DNA from: Clostridiales bacterium UBA1316
Lineage (GTDB): Bacteria > Bacillota > Clostridia > Oscillospirales > Oscillospiraceae
NCBI GenBank assembly: GCA_002307055.1
Contig: DBTM01000055.1
Coordinates: 1-51,767 of the forward strand
DNA: 51,767 nucleotides
Direction of reading: 5' to 3'
The position numbers and the translations under genes are program-made. The notes under the pieces were generated by a model. The model saw only the letters and a list, made by a program, of their open reading frames with translations, was not told the origin of the DNA and did not search any database. Positions 35,570 through 44,003 of the stretch are shown in pieces; position 1 is the stretch's first letter; every line of letters begins with the position of its first letter.

Positions 35570-37294
35570 ATGTCATTTGAAAAGCTGGTTACAGTTGGAA
35601 ACGTGAATGATGTCATTGCTCAAATCAAAAACAAAACATCTAAACCGCCCTTCAGTCCGGTATTTGCCGATATATATATTGACGAAAGCATCGATAACAA
35701 AAAGGATGCTCAAACCGGTGAGCGCATTAAGCCCGCTGAGAAAATAGATGCTGCCCGCCCTGCTGATCCAGTTCAGGAGTTATTTTCGCAGATGCGGCAA
35801 TTATCCAGAGAGATATCCAGGGCCTCCTTTTCCGAGGAACGGTATCGCGAACGTTTATTCTTTAAGCAGGCGCAGTTCATAGCCGGTTTTGAGGATGATT
35901 ATCAGGACACAGCGCCATTCTCCATGTATTTTCCTTATTACCAACTGATGAATTACGAGCAGCTCCGAACGTATTTTACCTGGCGGAGCAAGGTCCGCGC
36001 GGGCAATATCACAGAAACAGACCTATCCTATGTTTTCCTGTACGTTTATGAGCTGATCAATAACATCGGCGTTTTAAACAGCGAGGACGGCATCGATAAG
36101 CTCCTGTCCTTCTGGAACGCCTATCGCCCGTACAGCAAAAAACCGGACAAATATATGGCGGCTTGGATCAGGGATTATTTTATTCTCAACCCATGCCCCT
36201 ATACATTCAATGAGCTGCTGCAAAGAGAACCTCTTTTGCAAAAATACTATCCGATGAATACCGATAAATATTCTATGGATTTTTACGAAGCCATATCCGT
36301 ATATAAAATTAAACAGTCCATTTTTTATACCATTGAGAACAAAAAGCTGATTACCGAATGCTTTGACTATATTATTCAAAAGCTCAATGAATTGATGAGT
36401 AAAGAAAACAGGAAATTCAATGACTTGATTTTTGACAGAGGCGTCGAATGCCGCTGGGAGCCATTCAGCAACGCCATATTTTATATGAAGCCAGAGTACT
36501 GGCCAAAAGGCAGCAAAACCGTCAAAATATCGGACGAACACGAATACCGGTACAAAAACGGCAAATGGACCTACACCATTGGCGGCATTTACTCCGCGGG
36601 CAGCCGGCATTTAATCGGATATATCTTCAAGCGCATGGAGCTGTTGCTGCGCCGGGTTACTAAATTCAAGTATAAGCTCAATGTTAATGACAAGCTAATA
36701 GATAAGCGTCACCTGGACAAGCTGCTGCCCGGAATCGGCAGCGCCGGATTTCTGTCCGCCATCGACCAGGCGGTAAAGGAATACTATATCAACTCGCGCA
36801 AAACAGTCGTTAAGGTGGATGAAAACAATCTGATAAAAATCAGGCAGAACGCCCTGATCACGCAGGAAAAGCTGATTATCTCCGAGGACACCGGAGATGG
36901 CGAAGCGCCGGATACCAGTACTGAGCCGACTGATATTCCGACTACAGAAGCATTGCCGCCTCCCGCTGCCGCCTTGCCTGCGGAGAAGTCCCCTGCTGTC
37001 GAGGCGGAGCAAAAGCGCTCTGCCGCACCGGTACTGGGCGATATATGGGGCAGCTTCGCGCAGTCACTGGAACCCGCCGAAATAACCGCGCTGAAAAACA
37101 TACACGACGGCATTTCTGTTAAAGCACTGGCCGCGTTTGCCAAAGACAGCGGCTTGATGCTGGAGGTGCTTTTAGACGGCATCAACCAAAAGGCTTTGGA
37201 TGCCATGGGCGATACGATTCTGGAACTCTCAGATGAAATTGTTGTATATGACGAGTATAAGGCTCTCTGGGGAAAGGCTGTTTATAGTGAATAA
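35570..37294 (+). CDS. TerB_N / TerB_C domain protein
   Basis: 574 residues, cytosolic. The TerB_N-like region (about 95-200) has FSMYFPYYQLMNYEQLRTYF, then WRSKVRAGNI and SYVFLYVYELINNIG. A long helical middle follows, then a Pro/Thr/Glu linker (about 445-485) and a TerB_C-like end (about 490-574: GDIWGSFAQSL, LDGINQKALDAMGDTILEL, EEIVVYDEYK-like tail). In published comparative work, TerB_N/TerB_C proteins occur in Ter-related DNA-processing and stress systems with ATPases and helicases, which fits the next two genes. The biochemical role is unknown. Its stop overlaps the ATPase start by 8 bases. Confidence 0.8.
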   Translation: MSFEKLVTVGNVNDVIAQIKNKTSKPPFSPVFADIYIDESIDNKKDAQTGERIKPAEKIDAARPADPVQELFSQMRQLSREISRASFSEERYRERLFFKQAQFIAGFEDDYQDTAPFSMYFPYYQLMNYEQLRTYFTWRSKVRAGNITETDLSYVFLYVYELINNIGVLNSEDGIDKLLSFWNAYRPYSKKPDKYMAAWIRDYFILNPCPYTFNELLQREPLLQKYYPMNTDKYSMDFYEAISVYKIKQSIFYTIENKKLITECFDYIIQKLNELMSKENRKFNDLIFDRGVECRWEPFSNAIFYMKPEYWPKGSKTVKISDEHEYRYKNGKWTYTIGGIYSAGSRHLIGYIFKRMELLLRRVTKFKYKLNVNDKLIDKRHLDKLLPGIGSAGFLSAIDQAVKEYYINSRKTVVKVDENNLIKIRQNALITQEKLIISEDTGDGEAPDTSTEPTDIPTTEALPPPAAALPAEKSPAVEAEQKRSAAPVLGDIWGSFAQSLEPAEITALKNIHDGISVKALAAFAKDSGLMLEVLLDGINQKALDAMGDTILELSDEIVVYDEYKALWGKAVYSE

Positions 37295-38594
37295 CATCAA
37301 TCCGCCCAAACGCATCACAAACACCATCATCAACGCGCTCAAAGGCGGCGTGGTTCCGAGAATCGGGCTGGAATATATCACCGTCGGGCGTGATGCCGAA
37401 ATCAGCGCGATACTGCATGATATCGACATTATCTCGGACGGCGGTGCGGCCTTTCGCTTTATTGTGGGCAAATACGGCAGCGGCAAAAGCTTTTTGCTGC
37501 AGACCATACGCAATTACGCAACTGAAAAAGGCTTTGTGGTAGTCGACTGCGACCTCTCTCCCGAAAGGCGCTTTGTCGGTACGAAGGGTCAGGGCCTCGC
37601 GACCTATAAAGAGCTGATCAACAACATGTCTACTAAAACCAAGCCTGACGGCGGCGCGCTGCCGCTCATCCTGGAAAAGTGGATTTCTAATATTCAGACG
37701 CGCGTGATGCTCGAAAGCAACGGTGCGCTCCCCCAGGAAGAGTTAGAGCGCCTGGTTGAACGGGAAATTTTCGCCGTGATCAACAGCCTGGAGGGGATGG
37801 TCAACGGTTTTGAGTTCGCCAAAGCCGTCATGCTCTATTACCGGGCCTATAACCAAGCCGACGATCGGATGATGTCCAACATCACCCGATGGTTCAGAGG
37901 CGAATACCCCACCAAGACGGAGGCAAAGAATGAGCTGGGCATCAACTTTGTCGTGAATGATGACAACTGGTACGACTTTATAAAAATATTCGCCATGTTC
38001 ATGGTGCACGCGGGCTATAAAGGCATGCTGATCATCGTCGATGAGCTGGTGAACATTTTTAAAATCGCCCACACCATGTCCCGGCAGAGTAACTACGAAA
38101 AAATACTCACGATGTATAACGACGTCCTGCAGGGTAAGGCCAAGCACATCGGCTTCCTGCTCGGCGGCACACCCCAGTGCATTGAGGATAAATATAAGGG
38201 CGTCTTCAGCTACGAGGCGCTCCGTTCCAGGTTATCGGCGGGGCGTTTTGCCGCCGATGATGCCAAGGATATGCTTGCGCCGATTATCCGCCTCAACATG
38301 CTCACGCAGGAAGAAATGTATGTCCTGATCGAGAAGCTCTCGAACATGCACGGGCAGCTGTTTGATTACGAGCCGCGGCTCACGCACGGGGACCTGGTCT
38401 CCTTTCTCACCGAGGAATACAACAGAGTCGGCGCGAAAACGCATATAACCCCCAGAGAAATTATCCGTGATTTCATAGAACTCCTGAACATTCTCTACCA
38501 AAACCCCGACAAAGAGCCGTCCTCCATTTTAGGCAGCGGCGATTATGTCATCACCGCCAAAACCGCCGATGATTTTCTTGAGTTTGAGCTTTGA
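37287..38594 (+). CDS. BrxD-like (DUF2791) P-loop ATPase
   Basis: 435 residues from a GTG that overlaps the TerB gene (GTGAATAA). The N-terminus INPPKRITNTIINALKGGVV leads to Walker A GKYGSGKS (61-68). Walker B is LIIVDELVN with D252-E253, followed by a sensor-like GFLLGGTPQ and an arginine-rich YEALRSRL. This fits the BREX ATP-binding (DUF2791, BrxD) family, AAA+ proteins related to ORC/Cdc6. In BREX type 2 and 6 loci BrxD is paired with the Lhr-like helicase BrxHI, and such a helicase is encoded next. No other BREX gene is in the window. Confidence 0.85.
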   Translation: MNNINPPKRITNTIINALKGGVVPRIGLEYITVGRDAEISAILHDIDIISDGGAAFRFIVGKYGSGKSFLLQTIRNYATEKGFVVVDCDLSPERRFVGTKGQGLATYKELINNMSTKTKPDGGALPLILEKWISNIQTRVMLESNGALPQEELERLVEREIFAVINSLEGMVNGFEFAKAVMLYYRAYNQADDRMMSNITRWFRGEYPTKTEAKNELGINFVVNDDNWYDFIKIFAMFMVHAGYKGMLIIVDELVNIFKIAHTMSRQSNYEKILTMYNDVLQGKAKHIGFLLGGTPQCIEDKYKGVFSYEALRSRLSAGRFAADDAKDMLAPIIRLNMLTQEEMYVLIEKLSNMHGQLFDYEPRLTHGDLVSFLTEEYNRVGAKTHITPREIIRDFIELLNILYQNPDKEPSSILGSGDYVITAKTADDFLEFEL

Positions 38595-38629
38595 TTATTA
38601 TATCGCTGTGAAAAGGAATGGCTGCTTCA

Positions 38630-40810
38630 ATGAATGAATTTGACCGTTTGGCGCCGTATATACAGGATTTTATTTACGCCAGCAAATGGACGGAGCTCCG
38701 GGATATCCAGGTTTCGGCCTGCAAGGTGATCTTTGACAGTGACGATAATCTGCTGCTCTCCTCCGGCACCGCTTCGGGTAAAACCGAAGCCGCTTTTCTG
38801 CCCGTACTGACCGAGCTCTATAACAACCCCTCCAAATCGGTGGGCGTGCTGTACATCAGTCCGCTGAAGGCGCTGATTAACGACCAGTTCAAGCGCCTGG
38901 ATTATCTGCTGCTCGAATCCGATCTGCCGGTAACAAAATGGCATGGGGACGCCTCGGTATCCGAAAAGAACCGTCTGGTCAAGAACCCGAAGGGCATATT
39001 GCAAATTACGCCTGAGTCTCTGGAAAGCCTGCTCATCCGTAAACGCGGCGCCGTTATCAAGCTGTTCGGCGATCTCCGGTTTGTCATCATTGATGAGGTC
39101 CATCATTTTATGCGCGACTCCAGAGGCGTTCAGGTGCTATGTCTGCTCGAGCGCATGCAGAAGCTGACGGCGCATGTCCCCCGCCGCATCGGCTTGTCCG
39201 CCACCCTGGGCGATATTGACATCGCCAAGGACTGGCTGAATTCCGGCACAAACCGCTCGTGCGCCGCGCCGATATCCGACGAAGGCAAACGCAAAATCAA
39301 GCTCTTTATGGAGCGTTTTCAAAAGTCTGTCACGAAGGAAGACAGCTCGATCGTCGACAACGGCGCCGCCGAGCACTTTGAGTATCTCTATCGCATGACG
39401 CTGGATCAAAAAACCATCATCTTCACAGGTTCCCGGGAGGAAACAGAATTCGTCCTGGCCAATCTGCGCCAGCTCGCCGTAAAATACAAGACACCCGACG
39501 TCTATCGGGTGCACCACGGCAATATATCCGCCGTTCTGCGCGAGCAGGCGGAGGACGAAATGAAGGAATCGGAGGAGAAAATCGTCACCGGCGCGACGGT
39601 GACGCTGGAGCTGGGCATCGATATCGGCTCCCTCGATCAGGTCGTCCAAATCGGTTCACCGGCGACTGTCTCGAGCTTTGCTCAGCGCCTCGGCCGCTGC
39701 GGCCGCCGCGGTCAGGTTCCGCAGCTGCTCTTCACCTTTGTTGACGATGTCCACGCCACCGCGTCGGATACGCTCGGCCCGATCAACTGGGGCTTCATCC
39801 GCGCCATTGCCATCATCGAGCTGTATACCAAGCAGAAATGGATTGAGCCGCTGTCCCCCAGCCGCTATCCCTATGCCCTGCTGTATCATCAAACCATGAG
39901 CCACCTGCTGAGCGTCGCCGAAGCCACGCCCCAAAAGCTCGCCCAGGATGTGCTCGGCCTGAAAAGCTTTGCGCATATTCCCCCGGACGATTACAGATTA
40001 CTGCTGAACCACCTGATTGAGATTGAGCACATCCAGGAAACCGAAAGCGGCGGCTTGATCATCGGCCGGAAAGGCGAAGGCGTCGTCAATGATTTTCATT
40101 TTCTCGCCGTTTTCGAGGTCTCTGAATATTACCTCGTCAAGGATGAAAACAGCGCCATCGGCACTGTCGACAAGCTCTATCCCCCTCAAACCCGCTTCTC
40201 CCTCGCCGGACGCACCTGGGAGACCATCGAAATCAACGAAAAAGCCAAGGTAATTTTCGTCAAGTCCGTCCCCGGCATCTCCACCGTCGACTGGGACATT
40301 GACTTCAAAGCCGAGCTCCACACCGTTCTGGTGCAAAAAATGCGCAGCATTTTAGACAGCGCCGAAGCGTATCCCTATCTCAGCGAAAGCTGCCGCGAAC
40401 GCCTCGGCGAAATCCGCTTCCTCTCCAAGAATTCCGGCATCCTGAACAATGTCATCACCAAGCTCTCCGAAAATAAGTTCGCCATCTTCCCCTGGATGGG
40501 CACCCGCCAGCTCTACACCCTGCACTTCCTCTTCCTAAAGCACGGCCTCCGAAGCAAAATCCTCTGGCGCACCTCCGTCTACCTCGAAGTCGAATTCAAA
40601 ACCGGCACCGACCCCATCACCTTATTAAACGCCGCCTTCCGCCAAGTCCTCTCCACCACCGACCCCGAAGCCCTCCCCCTCCCCGACGGCATCCAAATCG
40701 ACAACAAATACAACGAATACATCCCGCCGAGTTTGCTGAAAAAGCAGTTCATCTATGATTTCCTCGATTTAGAAGGAATGAAAGATATTATCAGGCAGTA
40801 TTTTGTTTAA
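38630..40810 (+). CDS. Lhr/BrxHI-like DEAD/H-box helicase
   Basis: 726 residues. SF2 motifs in order: I GTASGKT (46-52), Ia YISPLKALINDQF, II DEVH (155-158), III SATLGD, IV IIFTGSREE, V VTGATVTLELGIDIGSLD, VI QRLGRCGRRGQ. The C-terminal half resembles Lhr-family accessory domains. It probably translocates on DNA with the BrxD-like ATPase and TerB partner. The start is ambiguous: ATG 38618 lies directly against AAAAGGA, so 38630 is preferred. The last 600 bases are markedly C-rich and G-poor, and no hairpin terminator follows. Confidence 0.88.
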   Translation: MNEFDRLAPYIQDFIYASKWTELRDIQVSACKVIFDSDDNLLLSSGTASGKTEAAFLPVLTELYNNPSKSVGVLYISPLKALINDQFKRLDYLLLESDLPVTKWHGDASVSEKNRLVKNPKGILQITPESLESLLIRKRGAVIKLFGDLRFVIIDEVHHFMRDSRGVQVLCLLERMQKLTAHVPRRIGLSATLGDIDIAKDWLNSGTNRSCAAPISDEGKRKIKLFMERFQKSVTKEDSSIVDNGAAEHFEYLYRMTLDQKTIIFTGSREETEFVLANLRQLAVKYKTPDVYRVHHGNISAVLREQAEDEMKESEEKIVTGATVTLELGIDIGSLDQVVQIGSPATVSSFAQRLGRCGRRGQVPQLLFTFVDDVHATASDTLGPINWGFIRAIAIIELYTKQKWIEPLSPSRYPYALLYHQTMSHLLSVAEATPQKLAQDVLGLKSFAHIPPDDYRLLLNHLIEIEHIQETESGGLIIGRKGEGVVNDFHFLAVFEVSEYYLVKDENSAIGTVDKLYPPQTRFSLAGRTWETIEINEKAKVIFVKSVPGISTVDWDIDFKAELHTVLVQKMRSILDSAEAYPYLSESCRERLGEIRFLSKNSGILNNVITKLSENKFAIFPWMGTRQLYTLHFLFLKHGLRSKILWRTSVYLEVEFKTGTDPITLLNAAFRQVLSTTDPEALPLPDGIQIDNKYNEYIPPSLLKKQFIYDFLDLEGMKDIIRQYFV

Positions 40811-40881
40811 GAGCATAAGACTGTTTGGGCTACACCACCTTATACTTAAACCCGTATAACGAACTATAAATTATAAATTAT

Positions 40882-41096
40882 TATGACTATCGTGATGAAT
40901 CAGCATTCGAGCATCTCCGCTTGTCATTCCCGCGCAGGCGGGAATCCAGGCTTCCGTGTCGTGTTTATGCTGGAATGCGATATTAATATTATCAGCATAT
41001 TTCAAATGTAAGGAAGATACTGGGGACGTGGATTCCCGCCTCCGCGGGAATGACAGACGCGTAACGCGGTTATGCTGAGTTAACGCGATAGCCATA
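40882..41096. mobile_element. MITE-like element, copy 2
   Basis: Second copy of the element at 16802-17015, about the same length and in the same orientation. Terminal repeats are TGACTATCG...TCAGCAT at the left and the near-complement ending CGATAGCCA at the right, with TA on both sides. It fills most of the 337-base gap between the helicase and the AT-rich gene at 41148; the remainder is AT-rich without clear signals. Confidence 0.75.
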
Positions 41097-41147
41097 TAAA
41101 TTATATCAAGTCTCAATAAAAATATCTTCAATAGATAAGGTGATATT

Positions 41148-41603
41148 TTGGAATATAAAGACCTAATGGATTTACAGTATATTAATTTACTTAGAATTAC
41201 AGAACCAGAGATCAATTCATTAACATTGTATTTTTCTCGGTCAAAGGTGAGTAATGTAACTGAAGACCTGAATATGAATGGATATATTCTAAAAAGCACC
41301 CGAGCAATTATACCGGACAATAATTATTCTGATATAATAATTGATTTTGATACATATATTACCTATTCAGTAAGAAATGAATCATTTACTTCGTGGGACG
41401 ATTATGAAATTTTCGATGGGAATATGGCATTTAGAATCTATAAAAAATCAAGATTTTTAGATTTCATCAAATCTAGCACAACTGCTTTAGAAGTATGTGG
41501 CGATGTTTATCCTCCATTATTTCATTATGGAATAGTATGTTTAAATCACATAATTGATATTGCGTCCTATTCGAAACCTACTGTAACGGAAATAGCAAAG
41601 TAA
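41148..41603 (+). CDS. AT-rich orphan gene, unknown function
   Basis: 151 residues, soluble, acidic and rich in Ile, Tyr, Asp and Asn (DNNYSDIIIDFDTYITYSVR). The start is a TTG with AAGGTGA just upstream. Composition is much more AT-rich than its neighbours. The size and absence of motifs recall immunity-type or polymorphic-toxin partner proteins, but this is only an impression; no family was recognised. It begins 51 bases after MITE copy 2 and ends before a strong terminator. Confidence 0.6.
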   Translation: MEYKDLMDLQYINLLRITEPEINSLTLYFSRSKVSNVTEDLNMNGYILKSTRAIIPDNNYSDIIIDFDTYITYSVRNESFTSWDDYEIFDGNMAFRIYKKSRFLDFIKSSTTALEVCGDVYPPLFHYGIVCLNHIIDIASYSKPTVTEIAK

Positions 41604-41654
41604 AAGGAAGGTTTTCCTGCTGTATAGTATCAGAATCAGACAGTAAAAACACAT

Positions 41655-41702
41655 AGCGACGGTTCCAATATACTCCCATGGAACCGTCGCTTCTTTGTTT
41701 TT
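41655..41702. terminator. Convergent terminator
   Basis: AGCGACGGTTCCA (41655-41667) pairs perfectly with 41679-41691, then TTCTTTGTTTTTT. It lies between the AT-rich gene and the convergent PP2C-Nudix gene. Confidence 0.88.
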
Positions 41703-41705
41703 TCA

Positions 41706-43931
41706 TCACGCCCTATAAACCAATCCCCGCATAAGCCCATCCATTCCCTGCGTCTCCTCTATGTGCTCGAGAATCTGGGTTATGATTTCTATTTGGATGG
41801 ATAGCTGGCGTTTGGTTTGGTTTTCTTTGCAGAATTTGCGCAGGAGTTTGGGGATGTCGGTGGGTTGGTGAAAGTGCAGGACGCTGAAGTCTCGGGAGAG
41901 GCCGTATTCGGAATGGCGGAGGCTGCGGAAAACATTCTCCGAGTCATCGTCTATGTAGCTCACGCCGAAATAATCTGGCTTGCCGCCGCGCTCTAAAAGT
42001 CTGGCGTAGCCGATGAGCTGCGTGCGGAGCAGCGTGAACCCTTTTTCAAGAGGATAGTTGCACTCCTCGCAGAATTCACGAATCATCGCGGTTATCAGGA
42101 CATCCTGAAAAGTTATATCAGCGCTGTTTTCGAGACGTTTTTTTGTCTTTTTGATATCCGCATAGACCGCAGAGCCGGAACCGGACGGTGCGTACCGGCC
42201 CGGATTTGCTTTGGATAAGGCGCCCTGTCTGCCGATGATTATTTTATGGTCTCTGGTGAACACCATCGTCGACGCGCCGATAAAATTCGCGCAGGAGCTG
42301 TAGTTTAACGGGAAGCAAAAATTATCGTCGTCCATGAGCAAGCGTTTGCCATCGAAGGCCATGCCGATTTCACTGACGGACTTAAACTGCTTATAAACGA
42401 TTTCGTGCGTACACTGCCCGTCAAAATACCGGGTCTTCTGCACATCAACCCTTGAAGTCCCCGGATAAAGGTCGGTTATTTGGCGCAGCAGCTTGCCGTT
42501 ATAGGAGATCTGCAGCTTTTGCAAGGTCAATTCCATAACGGCAGGTACGTATTTTTTCACCTCTTCGACTAAAGTGAATGCGCGCTTCATGTCCTTTATT
42601 ACAATCGGTTTATTTTCGAGCAGGAAATCATTGACCTGTGTGCTCATAATGAAATGCTCAACTTCGCTGCCGTTAAAAAAGGTGCGGATTTGATATTCCG
42701 CTTTTTTCTGTTCTTTTCTTAATTTGAGCAGCTTTAAATTTTCGCTCTTTTTTCTGGGGTCGGCGAAAATCAAGTATTTGCTCGTCGCTTTCATATAAGT
42801 CGACATCGCCGATAATGCGGTGATAAGCGCGAAAATGACAGGCGCAAGCATGATTCCCCACGTTATCAAATTAAACTGAAGCGTTTTACTTTGCGTCACA
42901 TCATAAATAACCTTTAATAATGCCGCCAATGCCACAAGCACAGATGCAACATATGATTTTTTAATGCCGAACGTCATTAAATTGCTCTGGCTCTTGCCTT
43001 TTGCCCTGTGCCAGATAATATTTGTCCTCATGAGCAGGTTGTTTTTCAGCTGCTCCCGCTTTTCCTGATCGCTGACGATTAATACGGCTGTCGCGTCGTC
43101 CGAAATTTTAAACCGCGTGAATTTGTTTAATAATGCGTCGGCATTCTCAGCCTTACGTATTTTTTTAAGCATCGATTTAAAGGAATTTTTCACCAGATCA
43201 TTCATAAACTGCTCTGCTGTACCGTTATTCTGATAAAAATAGCTTGTATAGGCATAAAAGCCGTCGCTGCATATAAAAATCCGATTCCAGCTGTCCATCG
43301 GCAGCTGTTTGTATAAAGCATGAGGCACCGCTTCGGTATCCAGGCCTAATATCCAATAGCCGCTCTCCGTGTTTTTCTTCATGCGGTTGAGCTTGAGAAG
43401 CTCCTGAATCTGCGGTAATTGGACGGCTTCCAGCACACTTATGGCATCATTTTGGCTCTCATTTACTATTTGGTCAAATATCTGCTTGTCCAAATCCGAT
43501 ACTGTTTTATCCTTTAATTCCTCAACAGATCCATCCTCCTGCTGGATGAGTACCGTTAAGTCACCGAGCATAAATATTTCAACGATATCCTTTGTCTTCT
43601 TGATAAGCGCCATCGACGCGGACGGCTGATTTATGCTATCGGTATCGTCCGGTACAAGCCTGTGATACATTGCGGTTAATTCTGTAATGCATTCGCTCAC
43701 AAGGTCTTTAATCGGTATAAAATTATCCATATGCCACTTGACCAGCGAACTGAAGGTCTGCACGAACCATTGGGCATCGGTGCTCCAAGCATCCTGCGCA
43801 CCCGGTATAATACGATTATCGCAAAGCCCGGTCGACCCATCAAGCACCAAGATATAGCTGTCGTTGTTGTAAATGAAGCAGTCCTCATTATTCACTTTCC
43901 CCGGCATGCAGATTTCCTTTTTGACCTTCAT
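41706..43931 (-). CDS. PP2C-like phosphatase - two TM helices - Nudix-like fusion protein
   Basis: 741 residues. 1-290 is a PP2C-type Ser/Thr phosphatase: KVNNEDCF (E16, D17), VLDGSTG (D31), FMLGDLTVLI, CSDGFYAY (D223) and ISDDATAVLIV (D278, D279), so the metal-binding acids are present. Two membrane helices follow (about 326-344 and 355-377). After a basic helical linker, 545-700 reads as a Nudix domain: GASTMVFTRDHKIIIGRQG, APSGSGSA, then MIREFCEECNYP, a Nudix-box core with R618, E619, E622, E623. The usual Gly of the box is Asn, and the spacing between GSGS and RE is enlarged. GTG 43943 is an alternative start. It lies 72 bases downstream of the alanine symporter. Confidence 0.78.
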   Translation of the reverse strand: MKVKKEICMPGKVNNEDCFIYNNDSYILVLDGSTGLCDNRIIPGAQDAWSTDAQWFVQTFSSLVKWHMDNFIPIKDLVSECITELTAMYHRLVPDDTDSINQPSASMALIKKTKDIVEIFMLGDLTVLIQQEDGSVEELKDKTVSDLDKQIFDQIVNESQNDAISVLEAVQLPQIQELLKLNRMKKNTESGYWILGLDTEAVPHALYKQLPMDSWNRIFICSDGFYAYTSYFYQNNGTAEQFMNDLVKNSFKSMLKKIRKAENADALLNKFTRFKISDDATAVLIVSDQEKREQLKNNLLMRTNIIWHRAKGKSQSNLMTFGIKKSYVASVLVALAALLKVIYDVTQSKTLQFNLITWGIMLAPVIFALITALSAMSTYMKATSKYLIFADPRKKSENLKLLKLRKEQKKAEYQIRTFFNGSEVEHFIMSTQVNDFLLENKPIVIKDMKRAFTLVEEVKKYVPAVMELTLQKLQISYNGKLLRQITDLYPGTSRVDVQKTRYFDGQCTHEIVYKQFKSVSEIGMAFDGKRLLMDDDNFCFPLNYSSCANFIGASTMVFTRDHKIIIGRQGALSKANPGRYAPSGSGSAVYADIKKTKKRLENSADITFQDVLITAMIREFCEECNYPLEKGFTLLRTQLIGYARLLERGGKPDYFGVSYIDDDSENVFRSLRHSEYGLSRDFSVLHFHQPTDIPKLLRKFCKENQTKRQLSIQIEIITQILEHIEETQGMDGLMRGLVYRA

Positions 43932-44003
43932 GAATATGACCACACCTTCCTCACGGAAATCAGCTGATAATCATAGGATTTTATCATAATTGCGAATGAA
44001 AAT

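Noticed and set aside
35570..40810. A complete BREX system
   Set aside because: Only BrxD-like and BrxHI-like genes are present; no methylase (PglX), PglZ phosphatase or BrxC/PglY ATPase lies in the window.
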